The position numbers and the translations under genes are program-made. Under the pieces are notes generated by a model. That model was not told where the DNA came from. It searched no databases and saw only the letters and a program-made list of their open reading frames with translations. A DNA stretch of 64,000 nucleotides from Spirochaetes bacterium GWB1_60_80 (GTDB lineage Bacteria > Spirochaetota > Spirochaetia > Treponematales > UBA12059), in contig MIAR01000029.1 in the NCBI GenBank assembly GCA_001829185.1, positions 1 to 64,000 on the forward strand. Reading direction: 5' to 3'. Shown here in pieces: positions 17,053 through 27,968 of this stretch. Position 1 is the first letter of the stretch; each line of letters starts with the position of its first letter.

Positions 17053-17181
17053 CAGGTTGTTGAAAAAGCCGGTTGCTTTCTCAACAACCTTAACAATTCC
17101 TCGCATAGCTTGCGCTATGCTGCGTAATTGTACCGGCTTTTGAAGTGTTGAAAAGCCGCATCCGCGTTTTTCAACACCCTG
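17053..17181 (+). mobile_element. 129-bp stop-codon MITE, copy D
   Basis: Full-length forward copy with perfect TTAG duplication (17049-17052 and 17182-17185). It lies in the gene-poor region about 60 bp beyond the end of the fRMsr gene. Confidence 0.9.
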
Positions 17182-17242
17182 TTAGGCAGGCGCGGGATAG
17201 CCGGCTGCGCACGGCACAAGCAGTTTTAGCACGGTGGCAGGC

Positions 17243-17716
17243 TCAGCCCGGCGGCAGGCCGTCCAACAGGCCGAGGATACGCTGCAGCGGCGCCACGTCG
17301 TCCTGATCGAACATGGCCTTATCGGTCGAATCGATATCCAGCACCGCGATGACCGTGTCGCCCTGCCAGACCGGCAGAACGATCTCGCTTTGCGAGCGGG
17401 CATCGCAGGCGATGTGGCCGGGAAAGGCCTGCACGTCCGGCACCACCAGCGGAGAGCGATCCAGCACGGCCTGCCGGCAGACACCACGACCTTTCAGCAC
17501 CTGGCAGGCCACCGGTCCCTGGTAGGGACCGACGTGCAGTTCGTCCGCCGCGGCCACAAAATAGAAGCCGGTCCAGGAATGGTGGCGCAGCTTGGCGTGC
17601 AGCAAGGCGGCGATGGTGGCCATGCCGGCCAGCAGGTTGGGCGATTTTTGCTTTATCAGCGGCTCGAGTTGGGCATACAGTCGCTCATAGACGCCGGCGC
17701 GGCGGGCTTCCACCAT
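17243..17716 (-). CDS. msrC: Free methionine-(R)-sulfoxide reductase (GAF type)
   Basis: A 157-residue single GAF-domain enzyme that reduces free Met-R-sulfoxide, using thioredoxin for recycling. The three conserved cysteines are in place: VACQ, GRGVC and HIACD, matching Cys84, Cys94 and Cys118 of the E. coli enzyme. SEIVLPV follows as expected. The start is ATG at 17716 with GGGAGGAT just upstream. An open frame continues upstream inside gltX in another frame but is a shadow. It begins 71 nt after the gltX stop and may be cotranscribed. It links to trxA as an oxidative-stress function (inference). Confidence 0.88.
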   Translation of the reverse strand: MVEARRAGVYERLYAQLEPLIKQKSPNLLAGMATIAALLHAKLRHHSWTGFYFVAAADELHVGPYQGPVACQVLKGRGVCRQAVLDRSPLVVPDVQAFPGHIACDARSQSEIVLPVWQGDTVIAVLDIDSTDKAMFDQDDVAPLQRILGLLDGLPPG

Positions 17717-17787
17717 GGCTATCCTCCCTCGGCGACGAAAATCACCCGGGCGGACGACACAGCCCACCCGGGCGGAAAACAGAAAAC

Positions 17788-19290
17788 TCAAGCCCGCAGG
17801 GCCGCGATGGCTTTGTCGATACGCGGCAAGGCCTTGGCCACCCCAAGGACGTGGATGCTCTCGAAGAGCGGCGGACTGACCTTGGTTCCGGTCACGGCCA
17901 GACGCAGCGGCATCAGCAGGTCGCCCAACTTGCAGCCCAGCGCCTCGGCCTGGGCGCGGAAGGCGGCCTCGATGCGGTCGTGGTCGTCCACGCCAATGTC
18001 GACTAACAGCTGGCGGGCGGCGGCCAGGCCGGCGGCGGTGGCGGCGGCATCCAGCTTCTTGGGCAGCAGCTCGGCTACCGGCGGCAGGACCGGCTCGGTA
18101 AACAAAAAGCGCAGGGCCTCGGCCACGTCGGTCAGGTACTTGAGGCGCTCGCGTACCAGCGGCGTGGCCTGGTCGATGATGGCTCGCTGGGCGGCAGTCG
18201 GCGGGTCCTGCACCAGCCCGGCGGCGGCCAATAGCGGCGCCAGCAGTCCGGCCAGGGCAGCCGGCTCCAAGGCGCGAATGTACTGGCCGTTGAACCACTC
18301 CAGCTTAACGTAATCGAAGATAGCCGGCGCCTTGTTGATATGCTCCAGCTTGAACAGGCTGACCAGTTCGCTCAGGCTATAGAGGTCGCGGCCGTCCTGG
18401 TAGGAGCAGCCCAGCATGGCCACATAGTTGATGAGCGCGTCCTTGAGATAGCCCTTGGTCCGAAACTCGTCGACGGCGGTGGCGCCATGGCGCTTGGACA
18501 ATTTCTGGCCGTCCTGACCCAACACCATCGGCAGATGGCAGAGCTTGGGCGGCTGCCAGCCGAAGGCTTGGTACATCAGCAGATGTAGCGGCGCCGACGG
18601 AATCCACTCCTGGGCGCGCATGACGTGGCTGATCTGCATGGTATGGTCGTCGACCACGTTGGCCAGGTGATAGGTCGGAAAACCGTCGCTCTTGAGCAGC
18701 ACCGGATCAGGATTGACGTCGGCGTTCTTCCACTCGATCTCGCCCAACAGCAGGTCGGTGAAGCTGGTGGTGCCATCGAGCGGAATCTTGAGGCGGATGA
18801 CGTGCGGCTCGCCGGCCGCGACGCGGCGCTTGGCCTCGGCCGGGTCGATGCTGCGGCAGCGGCGGTTGTAGCCGTAGCCGGACTCGGCCTGGGCGGCCTC
18901 CTCGGCGTTGTCGTCAGCCTGGTCGGCCGCCTTGTTGGCTAACTTGTCGGCCGTCTTGGCGTCGCCGCAGAAACAATAATAAGCCTTGTCCATGTCGATC
19001 AGCCGCTGGGCGTATTCCTTGTACAGGGCGAAACGCTCCGACTGGACATACGGCCCGAAGGCTCCGCCAACGTCCGGTCCCTCGTCCCAGTAGAAGCCGA
19101 GCCACTTGAAGGTATCGTATAAATTCTGGACGTAGCGGTCGGCCGAGCGGCTGCGGTCGGTGTCTTCCAGGCGCAGAATGAAGCTGCCCCCCATCGAACG
19201 GGCGAATAGGTAGTTGAACAGGGCGGTGCGCACACCACCGATGTGCTGCAATCCGGTGGGTGAAGGTGCATAACGAACGCGTACCGACAT
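17788..19290 (-). CDS. gltX: Glutamyl-tRNA synthetase
   Basis: A 500-residue class I synthetase. The HIGH motif region is [11 protein letters not shown] near residues 8-18 and the KMSKS-type loop is KLSKRHGA near 265. The stem-contact and anticodon-binding helices follow. An insertion of about 30 residues rich in Ala, Asp and Gln interrupts the region after [11 protein letters not shown] and is hydrophilic. The start at 19290 has AAGGAG 5 nt upstream and begins [13 protein letters not shown], as expected. An in-frame ATG 54 nt earlier is rejected because it lacks a binding site. It is the first gene of a possible gltX-msrC pair. Confidence 0.95.
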   Translation of the reverse strand: MSVRVRYAPSPTGLQHIGGVRTALFNYLFARSMGGSFILRLEDTDRSRSADRYVQNLYDTFKWLGFYWDEGPDVGGAFGPYVQSERFALYKEYAQRLIDMDKAYYCFCGDAKTADKLANKAADQADDNAEEAAQAESGYGYNRRCRSIDPAEAKRRVAAGEPHVIRLKIPLDGTTSFTDLLLGEIEWKNADVNPDPVLLKSDGFPTYHLANVVDDHTMQISHVMRAQEWIPSAPLHLLMYQAFGWQPPKLCHLPMVLGQDGQKLSKRHGATAVDEFRTKGYLKDALINYVAMLGCSYQDGRDLYSLSELVSLFKLEHINKAPAIFDYVKLEWFNGQYIRALEPAALAGLLAPLLAAAGLVQDPPTAAQRAIIDQATPLVRERLKYLTDVAEALRFLFTEPVLPPVAELLPKKLDAAATAAGLAAARQLLVDIGVDDHDRIEAAFRAQAEALGCKLGDLLMPLRLAVTGTKVSPPLFESIHVLGVAKALPRIDKAIAALRA

Positions 19291-19344
19291 AGTTGCTCCT
19301 TGGGCGGATTTCGGCCGGGAAAGCCGGCGGCTTGATGCGTTCAT

Positions 19345-19372
19345 TCTATACTGATTCAGATTGCCGACTCAA
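19345..19372 (-). promoter_or_regulatory. Promoter of gltX
   Basis: Minus-strand TTGAGT (19372-19367), 16-nt spacer and TATAGA (19350-19345). The -35 box overlaps the last codons of the upstream membrane-protein gene. Confidence 0.5.
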
Positions 19373-19742
19373 CACCCTCCAGCACATGCTGCAAACCGGA
19401 AAAGAAGAAAACCAAGCTCAAGCCAATGGCCGCGTCCAGGATGGTCACCAACAAGGCGATGATGGACAGTTTTTGGCGTGCCACCATGGCGACCAGGAAA
19501 CCCAGCAGGTACACGATCGCGGCCCCGACTTGGAAGGCCGCTACCCGGGTAACCAGGCTGGCCAGAAACAGCAGACTCTGATCGGCGAAGGGTTTGGCCG
19601 AGCCGACCGCGAACAGACCGGCGGCGTAGAGCGCCGCGGCCGTGGCCAGGCAAACCAGCCAGAAGAGAAAAGAACGCAGTACTTGTAGAAAGCGGGCCGC
19701 GGTGGAGGACGGGTGCAGCGCCTGGCCAGTCGGCCTGGTCAT
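19356..19742 (-). CDS. Small membrane protein coupled to lon
   Basis: A 128-residue protein with three or four hydrophobic helices and a short cytoplasmic N-terminus (about 20 residues). I do not recognise the family. Its ATG overlaps the lon stop codon by 4 nt (ATGA), so translation is coupled to lon. This suggests a role at the membrane with the proteolysis cluster, but only by position. The gltX promoter overlaps its 3' end. Confidence 0.7.
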   Translation of the reverse strand: MTRPTGQALHPSSTAARFLQVLRSFLFWLVCLATAAALYAAGLFAVGSAKPFADQSLLFLASLVTRVAAFQVGAAIVYLLGFLVAMVARQKLSIIALLVTILDAAIGLSLVFFFSGLQHVLEGVESAI

Positions 19743-22425
19743 TGGCCTTTTCCGGCTGGCCTTTTCCGGTCGGCGGAACCGGCCGGCCGCTTGCCGGATG
19801 AGTCTGAATCCACCTCGGGCCGGGGCTTGGCAACGCCGGGCTTTTTCGATTTGGCAGCTGGCTTGGCCACCGGCTTGAGGGCTGGCTTGGCGACGCCGGC
19901 GCGGCTAAAAATGCCCGGCAACAGGACCTGCAAGGCCGGTACGATCGATGCGCAGAAATGGCACTCCAAATCCCGGGCGACTTCGGCCGGCACGTCGTCC
20001 AGATCCTTGCGGTTGGATTCGGGTAGCACCAGACGGTACAGTTTATTGCGATGGGCGGCCAGCAGTTTTTCCTTGATGCCGCCCACCGCCAACAGTTTGC
20101 CAGTCAGCGAAATTTCGCCGGTCATGGCCCAGCCGGCCTCCAGCGGCGTGCCAGACAGCGCCGACAGGATGGCGACGGTCAGCGTCACGCCGGCCGAGGG
20201 GCCATCCTTGGGAATGGCGCCTTCCGGTACGTGGACATGGAGGCTGCGACCCTCAAAAGCCTTGCCGGTCAGGCCGAAATCCAGGGCGTGCGAGCGCAGG
20301 AAACTGAGGGCGGTGCGGGCGCTCTCCTTCATGACATCGCCCAAGTTGCCGGTCAGGATCAAGCCGTCGTCGCCGACGAACGAGGTCACCTCGACCGGCA
20401 GGACGGTGCCGCCTTGTTCGGTCCAGGCCAGGCCACAGGCCAAACCCGGCGTCAACTCGGTGAAGAGCAAGTCATTCTGGTGCCGGCGCTTGCCCAATAG
20501 CCGGGGGATGCTGGTACTGGCGATTATTTTCCGATAACTAGCGATGGGCTTGCTGTCCGGTGGCGGCGCCCCGCCAGCCCCGCCAGCCCCGCCAGCCTCA
20601 ACGGCCACAGCAGCCGGCACCGTTGGCGCGCCGACAGTCAGCGGCGGCGTTCCGGCACCAGCGGCCACCTCATCATCCACCGGCACGCTCAGGAGAACGG
20701 CGGCGGCGTAACCGGCCTCGACGGCCGCCTCGGCCGTCTTGCGGATCACCCGGGCAATCTCGCGCTCCAGCGAGCGCACGCCGGACTCCATGGTGTAGTG
20801 GCGGATGATCTCCAGGACGGCGTCGTCGCGGATGCGCACCCCGGACTCGCCCAGGCCATTCTCGCGCAGCTGCTTGGGTATAATGAAGCTGCGGGCGATG
20901 GCCAGTTTCTCGTACTCGCTGTAGCCGGGAATCTCGATAATTTCCATGCGGTCCAGCAAGGGGTACGGTATGGTATGGACGCTGTTGGCCGTGGTTACGA
21001 AGACCACGCCGGACAGGTCGTAGGCCAGCTCCAGGTAATGGTCGACGAAAGTCGAATTCTGCTCGGGGTCAAGCACTTCCAGCAAGGCGCTGGCCGGGTC
21101 GCCCCGAAAGTCGCTGGACAGCTTGTCGATCTCGTCGAGCAAAAACACCGGGTTGGTGGAACCGGCCTTGCGCATGGACTGCAGTATCTTGCCGGGCAGA
21201 GCGCCGACGTAGGTTTTGCGGTGGCCGCGAATCTCGGCCTCGTCGCGCACGCCTCCCAGGCTGACGCGCACGAAATCGCGGGCCAGCGCCCGGGCGATGG
21301 AGCGGCCCAGGCTGGTTTTGCCGGTGCCGGGCGGCCCGACCAGGCAGAGGATGGGCCCCTTGAGCGCCGGATTGAGCTGGCGCACGGCGATATACTCGAC
21401 GATGCGTTCCTTGGCCTTCTTCATGCCGTAATGGTCTTCGTTGAGGATGGCCCGCGCCTGGTTCAAGCCATGGCGTTCCAGTTGGCGGGGCGACCAGGGC
21501 AGGTCGACCAGCCATTCACAGTAGGCGCGCAGCACGCCGGATTCCGGCGACATCGGCTGCAGCTTGGCGATGCGGGCCAGCTCCTTGTTGAAGCGCTCCT
21601 GCACCTCGGCCGGCGGAGACTTGGCTTCCAACCGCTGCTGCAGCTCGGCGGCCTCGTTGTCGTCGCCCTCGCGCCCCAACTCGCGGTTGATTTCCTTGAT
21701 TTGCTCCTGAAGGAAGTACTCCTTCTGAGTCTTCTCCAGGCGCGAGCGCACTTTCTGTGATATTTTCTTCTGCAACGATAAAAGCTCGATTTCCTGCGCC
21801 AGCAAATTGGCCGTGGCCTCCAGCCGCTCGCGCGCCGGGATGGCGGCCAAGAGCTCGTACTTGCGCTCCACCTTGAGGCCCATGGCCGTGGCCACGATAT
21901 TGCACATCAGGTGCGGCTGAAGGGCGCGCTTGACGGCATGAATGGTTTCCGGTGGTATCTTGCGGGTCAGTTCGGCGTAGACGACAAAGTCCTTGCGGAT
22001 GAGCTGCTGGATGACGCTCAGCTCCTTGAGCTCGGCCTCGCTGCCGGTCAGGGTTTCGTCGTCGATGACTTCAAAACTGGCCGCCATGTATTCCTTGCGG
22101 TAGACGGTGCGGCGGACGCGCACCCGTTGGCGGCCCTCCACCAGCAGGCGGGTGGATCCGTCGCTCAGCTTGACGGCCTGGACAATGTGGACCAGGGTAC
22201 CGATCTCGTGGATGTCGATCTCGGTGGACTGTTCGACGCCGGTCTGGCGCAACAATCCCAGCACCACCTGTCGGTCGGCAGCCAGAGCCACCTCGGCGGC
22301 GGCGGTGCAAAACTTGGTGGCGGCGAGAACCGGCGACAGGGCATGGGGAAAGACCACCGCCTCGTGGACATAGACCAGCGGCAGCTCCTTCGCGTCATGC
22401 TTCATACGCAGGCTCTCCAGGATGC

Positions 22426-22429
<4 letters not shown>
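19739..22429 (-). CDS. lon: ATP-dependent protease Lon
   Basis: An 896-residue Lon. The N-terminal substrate domain runs to about residue 220, followed by a coiled coil. The AAA+ module has Walker A GPPGTGKT at 365-372 and Walker B FLLDEIDK. The protease domain has the Ser745-Lys788 dyad (PKDGPSAG and GGIKEK). Two oddities are visible. Residues about 583-628, between ATPase and protease domains, form a low-complexity Ala/Gly/Pro/Val insert containing three GGA units. The C-terminal 50 residues are Lys/Pro/Ala-rich and basic. The start overlaps the clpX stop by 4 nt. It degrades misfolded and regulatory proteins. Confidence 0.95.
20569..20595. repeat. Three tandem 9-bp repeats inside lon
   Basis: CCCCGCCAG occurs three times in a row and encodes GGA-GGA-GGA in the interdomain insert of Lon. 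The unit is a multiple of three, so copy-number change would keep the frame. Confidence 0.8.
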
Positions 22430-23659
<1,230 letters not shown>

Positions 23660-23679
<20 letters not shown>

Positions 23680-24277
23680 GCTTCCTCCGTTCCAGTACCG
23701 TATCGACCAGGCCGTAGGCAACCGCGTCCTGGGCGGACATGAAGAAATCGCGCTCCATGTCGGCGGCCACTAGCTCGGCGGTCTTGCCGGTGTGCAGGGC
23801 GAAATAATCGATAGTCATTTTCTTGAGGCGGGTTATCTCGCGGGCTTGGATGCTGATATCGCTCGATTGGCCCTGCACGCCGCCCCAGGGCTGGTGGATC
23901 AGGATGCGCGAGCTGGGCAGCGCGAAACGCTTGCCGGCGCTGCCGCCGGCCAACAGCATGGCGCCCATGCTGGCGGCCTGCCCCATGCAGATGGTCTTGA
24001 TCTCGGGGCGGATGTACTGCATGGTATCGTAGATGGCCAAGCCGGCGGTGACTGAGCCGCCCGGCGAATTGATGTACAGGTCGATTTCCTTCTCGGAGTC
24101 CTGCGACTCGAGGAACAACAACTGAGCCACCACTAGGTCGGCGGTCACGTCGTTGATCTCGCCGTCAATAAAAACGATGCGATCCTTGAGCAGGCGGGAA
24201 TAGATATCATAGGAACGCTCGCCAATGCCGGTCTGCTCGACCACCATCGGGACAAGATTATGCATTCGTTCGGTCAT
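23660..24277 (-). CDS. clpP: ATP-dependent Clp protease proteolytic subunit
   Basis: A 205-residue serine peptidase that forms the ClpP tetradecamer. The catalytic Ser is in [11 protein letters not shown] near residue 108. The catalytic His is in [11 protein letters not shown] near 133 and the Asp lies further on. It partners with ClpX immediately downstream and with ClpC at 45.6 kb. The start is ATG at 24277 with AGAGGTG 5 nt upstream. Order tig-clpP-clpX is conserved widely, and here lon follows directly. Confidence 0.96.
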
Positions 24278-24339
24278 GTTTCACCTCTGTGTGGGATGAG
24301 CGGGTCCTATCGGGGATAAAGCCGCCCTGCCCTGTCAAT

Positions 24340-25698
24340 TTACTTATTTTCCTTGACCAAGTCCACGAATGCCAGCTTCTTTCCTTTTTTTAGCTTGGTT
24401 TTTCCCATCAGGTCGGCCAACAGCTTGTCTTCCTTGATGCGATCGCGCAGATAATCGACCATCTTGCGGCGTTCGTATTCTTCCTTAACCTGCTCGACGG
24501 TCATACTGGAGCCTTCGGCCATCTTGGCGTACTCGACCGTCACGTCCTCGTCACTGGCGCCCAAGCCACTATCGCTTACCAGTTTATCCAGCATCAGCCG
24601 GGTCTTGATGGCCTTCTGTGCGTCCGGCCGCCATTCATTGAAGAGGTCGTCGGGGCTCTTGCCGCTCATGGTCAGAATCTGCTGGAACTGGGCGGCGTCC
24701 TTCATGCCCATGCGCTCCATCAGGTTACGCAGGCGCATCTCCAGCTCGGCCCGAACCATGGAAGCCGGCAGCTCTACCGTGGCCTTCTCGAGCAACTTCT
24801 CGATCAGGGCTTTTTCCTGGAGCGACTTGAGCTGGTCGGCCAGGCGTTTTTCCAGCTTAGCGCGGATGTCGGCCTTGAGGTCGTCGAGCGTCTTGAACTG
24901 TTCGGAAACGTCCTGGGCCAGATCGTCGTCCAGCTCGGGCAGCTTCTTTTCCTTGAGCTTGGTCAGCTTGACGTTCAGCTTCTTGGTGGTGCCGGCCAGT
25001 TCGTTGTATTCGTAATCGGCTGGGAAGGTTTTCTCGATGACCTTCTCGGCGCCGACCTTCAGGCCGACCAGGTCGTCGTCCAGTTTATAGAGATTATTGC
25101 CGGAGCCGATCTCGAAGACGAAATCCTGGCGCTTGGTGCCTTCGATCTCTTTGCCCTCAGCGTCGAGCTCGACGTAGTCGATGGTGGCAACGTCGGATTT
25201 GGCGGCCTTAGCGGTGGCTGCCTTGTCCATGACGATGGCGTTGCGTTCGCGAATCTCGGCCAACTCGCGCTCCTCGTCGGCCTTGGCGATGACGCAGACC
25301 GGGACTTCCAGCTCGGCGCCGCCGAGGTCGCCAACGGTTACGGCGGGGAAGACGTCGTAGGTAATGGCGAAACTGAAGGCCTCGCCGGGTTGGTAATCGG
25401 GCTGACCGTCCAGCTCCGGCTGGCTGTATTGCAGCGGCACTAGGCTCTCGCCTTCCAGGGCGGACTGGACGGCGTCGTCCATCAGGCGGCTCATGGCTTC
25501 GACCTTGAGCTGTTCGCCAAACTTGCGCTCCAACACGTTCGTCGGCACCTTGCCCTTGCGGAAACCGGGCAATTGCACGTTCTTGACGTAGTCTTTGATC
25601 ATTTCGCCATAGGATTTCTGTACTTCGTCCTTGGCCACGGTAACGGTCAACTTGACCGCGGAATTCGCCAGTTTATCAAATGTCTTGCTTACTGTCAC
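24340..25698 (-). CDS. tig: Trigger factor
   Basis: A 452-residue ribosome-associated chaperone and prolyl isomerase. The N-terminal ribosome-binding domain has GFRKGKVP (the GFRxGxxP signature) near residue 43. An FKBP-like domain and the long helical C-terminal cradle follow. The GTG at 25698 is chosen as start because AAGGGGA lies 7 nt upstream and the protein then begins MTVSKTFDKLANS. Earlier in-frame codons run into the tRNA-Gly terminator. It leads the tig-clpP-clpX-lon series, with 62 nt before clpP. Confidence 0.93.
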   Translation of the reverse strand: MTVSKTFDKLANSAVKLTVTVAKDEVQKSYGEMIKDYVKNVQLPGFRKGKVPTNVLERKFGEQLKVEAMSRLMDDAVQSALEGESLVPLQYSQPELDGQPDYQPGEAFSFAITYDVFPAVTVGDLGGAELEVPVCVIAKADEERELAEIRERNAIVMDKAATAKAAKSDVATIDYVELDAEGKEIEGTKRQDFVFEIGSGNNLYKLDDDLVGLKVGAEKVIEKTFPADYEYNELAGTTKKLNVKLTKLKEKKLPELDDDLAQDVSEQFKTLDDLKADIRAKLEKRLADQLKSLQEKALIEKLLEKATVELPASMVRAELEMRLRNLMERMGMKDAAQFQQILTMSGKSPDDLFNEWRPDAQKAIKTRLMLDKLVSDSGLGASDEDVTVEYAKMAEGSSMTVEQVKEEYERRKMVDYLRDRIKEDKLLADLMGKTKLKKGKKLAFVDLVKENK

Positions 25699-25748
25699 TG
25701 CTATCCCCTTGTATGGCGCGCGGCCGGAGGCCGGCGTGAAATAAAAAA

Positions 25749-25793
25749 CAAAAAAAAAGAAGGCGATCCGGGTTGTTCCAGACCGCCTTCTTG
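25749..25793 (-). terminator. Terminator after tRNA-Gly
   Basis: On the minus strand GAAGGCG pairs with CGCCTTC around a partly paired loop and is followed by a run of T residues. It closes the tRNA cluster just ahead of tig. Confidence 0.75.
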
Positions 25794-25796
25794 CCG

Positions 25797-25868
25797 AGCG
25801 GGAAACGGGAGTCGGACCCGCGACATCCACCTTGGCAAGGTGGCGCTCTACCACTGAGCTATTCCCGC
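25797..25868 (-). tRNA. trnG: tRNA-Gly (anticodon GCC)
   Basis: A complete 72-nt cloverleaf. Acceptor GCGGGAA pairs with TTCCCGC. The anticodon loop is TTGCCAA, with GCC reading GGC/GGU. The T arm has GGGTCCGACTCCC, and its C at position 55+1 differs from the usual TTCGA. CCA is not encoded. It is the last tRNA of a minus-strand cluster. Confidence 0.95.
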
Positions 25869-25903
25869 ATAAAATACTCGCATGCCGACCACGATAGTCG
25901 TTC

Positions 25904-25983
25904 TGCGAGAGGAGGGATTTGAACCCTCATGCCGAAGCACCAGATCCTAAGTCTGGCGTGTCTGCCAGTTTCACCACTCTCGC
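25904..25983 (-). tRNA. trnL: tRNA-Leu (anticodon TAG)
   Basis: An 80-nt class II tRNA with a variable arm. Acceptor GCGAGAG pairs with CTCTCGC. Anticodon stem CCAGA/TCTGG encloses CTTAGGA, giving anticodon UAG. CCA is not encoded. Confidence 0.95.
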
Positions 25984-26105
25984 CCGGAACCTCAGGTGAA
26001 ACGAACATACCGGAAACCGGCGCTGCTTGTCAATATCTTTTTCTCAGATATTTTCAAACCTTTTCATCACCTGTCAGGGGCTGTCCGGGACAGGACCTGA
26101 CATAG

Positions 26106-26178
26106 TGAGCCGTGCAGGGATCGAACCTGCGACCCGCAGATTAAGAGTCTGCTGCTCTACCAGCTGAGCTAACGGCCC
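26106..26178 (-). tRNA. trnK: tRNA-Lys (anticodon CTT)
   Basis: A 73-nt cloverleaf with acceptor GGGCCGT/ACGGCTC (one G-U pair), anticodon loop CTCTTAA and T loop TTCGATC. CCA is not encoded. Confidence 0.95.
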
Positions 26179-26208
26179 ATACAAAAACCAGAACCAAAAA
26201 CAAGTAAC

Positions 26209-26282
26209 TGCGTCCGGAGGGGCTCGAACCCCCGACCTACGGATTCGAAGTCCGTCGCTCTATCCAGCTGAGCTACGAACGC
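26209..26282 (-). tRNA. trnR: tRNA-Arg (anticodon TCG)
   Basis: A 74-nt cloverleaf with acceptor GCGTTCG/CGGACGC. Anticodon stem ACGGA/TCCGT encloses CTTCGAA, giving UCG. CCA is not encoded. Confidence 0.95.
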
Positions 26283-26346
26283 TCGCCGCCCGGCCCATCC
26301 ATGGCCCACCGGCTTGCGCCGTGGCCAGAATGTCCGAAGACTGAAG

Positions 26347-26419
26347 GGTGGATGACGGGGTTCGAACCCGCGACATCCAGAGCCACATTCTGGGACTCTA
26401 CCACTGAGCTACATCCACC
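26347..26419 (-). tRNA. trnH: tRNA-His (anticodon GTG)
   Basis: A 73-nt cloverleaf that includes the extra 5' G (G-1) paired to C73, the identity element of tRNA-His. Anticodon stem CCAGA/TCTGG encloses ATGTGGC, giving GUG. Position 32 is A, which is unusual. CCA is not encoded. It is the first tRNA of the cluster. Confidence 0.95.
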
Positions 26420-26435
26420 ATGAACAGCGAAATGA

Positions 26436-26464
26436 ACAATGCCAAAAGTCAGCCAAAATGTCAA
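26436..26464 (-). promoter_or_regulatory. Promoter of the tRNA cluster
   Basis: Minus-strand TTGACA (26464-26459), 17-nt spacer and CATTGT (26441-26436), placing the start about 12 nt before tRNA-His. Confidence 0.6.
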
Positions 26465-26580
26465 GTATTCAAACGGCCTTTTTACGGATTTTTTTCAGGA
26501 TGCTGAAAAACCCGAAAATCGGCCGCTGGGTAACCCTGCTAGCCGGACCTTCCAGGCGGGGCCGCTTACTGGCCCGAGGC

Positions 26581-27459
26581 TCAAATAGCGCTAGCCAGGT
26601 TGCCGCCATGGACATGGCGCAGCTGCCGGCCAGCCAGGCTGACCAGCGACTGCAGGCTGGCCAGTCGGGTCGGTGCTATTGTATAGCGATACATCGGCCG
26701 GTAAGCGCTCAGATGCCAGGGGATATCCGGATCGAGGCTGGCCAGCCAACGGGCGGCGGCTTCTATAGCAGCTGGATCGTCGGTCTTACCGGGTATAACC
26801 AGAGTGGTGACCTCGATATGAATCCTTTTCTGCACAGCCAGGGCAATGGAGGCCTTGACCGTGGCCAGGTCGCCGCCCAGCTCGCTAGCATACCAGTCGG
26901 TCCGCCAGCTTTTCAGGTCAATATTGATGGCATCGCAGTACTCGTAGACGGCCGCCATCACCGGCCCGTTGGCGTAGCCATTGCTGACCAGGATGTTCTT
27001 GAGGCCGGCCAGCCTGGCCAGCCTCATGGCCTCGATGACGAATTCGGCGTGGATCAGCGGTTCGGAATAGGTATGCGCCAGCGATGGGCAGCCCGACTCA
27101 ATCGCGGCCTGCACCAATTCGGCGGCCGACAGCCGCTGCGGCTGCACCGTGAATTCCTGCGATATATGGTAATTCTGGCAAAAGGGACAATGCAAGTTGC
27201 AGCCCAGATACCCAACCGAGAAGGCCTTAGTGCCCGGCAAAAAATGGTAGAGCGGCTTTTTTTCGATCGGGTCGACGGCCAAGGCCGAGACGGCGCCGGC
27301 AAAGGGCAGCTCCAACCGCCCGGCCTGGCTGCGGCGCACGCCGCAGAGCCCAACCTGCCCGTCAGCTAGATAACAAGCGTGCGGACAGAGCTGGCAACGC
27401 AGCCGACCGTCGGCCAGACGCTCGAAAAAGCGCGCCGCCGTCGGACCGCCGTCGCTCAA
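26581..27459 (-). CDS. AmrS-type radical SAM enzyme
   Basis: A 292-residue radical SAM protein of the AmmeMemoRadiSam family. An N-terminal cysteine cluster (CQLCPHAC...GLCGVR) precedes the 4Fe-4S motif CNLHCPFCQ, where SAM is cleaved to a 5'-deoxyadenosyl radical. Later motifs include HTYSEPLI, VSNGY and NIDLKSW. The family often sits with Memo and AMMECR1 genes, but neither is in this window. The reaction is not known to me with confidence. The start is taken as TTG at 27459, overlapping the upstream stop as TTGA. Longer upstream reading is possible, so the start is uncertain. Confidence 0.8.
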   Translation of the reverse strand: MSDGGPTAARFFERLADGRLRCQLCPHACYLADGQVGLCGVRRSQAGRLELPFAGAVSALAVDPIEKKPLYHFLPGTKAFSVGYLGCNLHCPFCQNYHISQEFTVQPQRLSAAELVQAAIESGCPSLAHTYSEPLIHAEFVIEAMRLARLAGLKNILVSNGYANGPVMAAVYEYCDAINIDLKSWRTDWYASELGGDLATVKASIALAVQKRIHIEVTTLVIPGKTDDPAAIEAAARWLASLDPDIPWHLSAYRPMYRYTIAPTRLASLQSLVSLAGRQLRHVHGGNLASAI

Positions 27460-27845
27460 TTCGGTTGCCGGGCCAGATGGTGATGCAACTTGAGCTTGTC
27501 CTGGCCGGCCGGTCCGCCGTGCATGAAGCGGAGCGGCTCGTCGACCTCGAACGGCTCGTAGCGGATGCCGACGGCCTTGCGGCGGACCCACAGACGTACT
27601 ACGCTGTAGCTCTCGCCGGCGGCGGTCACCGGGCTCGGCATATCCTGGGCTCCTAAGATGTCCTCGACCCGAAACTCGAAAATCGTGGAGGCGCCATCGG
27701 CGTCCTCGTTGACCAGGATGATCTTGCCGTCGTCGTAGGGATGCTTACGCGGCGAGCCGACGAAGCTGACGGCATCCTGGGGCGGATCGGCCCGGTAGGC
27801 TTGAATTTCAAAAAACGGTTCATCCAAATAATTCCTAATACTCAT
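27456..27845 (-). CDS. Hypothetical protein, 129 residues
   Basis: A soluble, acidic protein beginning MSIRNYLDEPFFEIQ, with no signal peptide or membrane segment. I do not recognise a domain. The C-terminus carries HHHLARQPN. The start is ATG at 27845 with GGGGAGG 4-5 nt upstream. The longer open frame runs across the coaD promoter and is rejected. The stop codon overlaps the proposed start of the radical SAM gene, which suggests an operon. It is divergent from coaD with a 123-bp spacer. Confidence 0.7.
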   Translation of the reverse strand: MSIRNYLDEPFFEIQAYRADPPQDAVSFVGSPRKHPYDDGKIILVNEDADGASTIFEFRVEDILGAQDMPSPVTAAGESYSVVRLWVRRKAVGIRYEPFEVDEPLRFMHGGPAGQDKLKLHHHLARQPN

Positions 27846-27933
27846 GCGCCCTCCCCTTGCGGACAGTATAGCGCCAAAATAGCCCGTTGGCAAATTTGAT
27901 ACTTCAAGGCGACCAGCTCCACCCGAAAACGGC

Positions 27934-27962
27934 TTGACCGCAATTGGCGGACGGGTTATGGT
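27934..27962 (+). promoter_or_regulatory. Promoter giving a leaderless coaD mRNA
   Basis: TTGACC (27934-27939), 17-nt spacer and TATGGT (27957-27962). Six nt later is the ATG at 27969, so the predicted start of transcription is at the ATG. No Shine-Dalgarno is visible. Confidence 0.65.
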
Positions 27963-27968
27963 AGCGGC

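Noticed and set aside
17243-18298. 351-codon frame over fRMsr and gltX
   Set aside because: The upstream two thirds lie antisense-free but out of frame inside gltX. Only the part from the ATG at 17716, with a good Shine-Dalgarno, is the real gene.
25699-25854. Longer tig reading frame through the tRNA-Gly gene
   Set aside because: It would translate a tRNA gene and its terminator. The GTG at 25698 has a proper Shine-Dalgarno.
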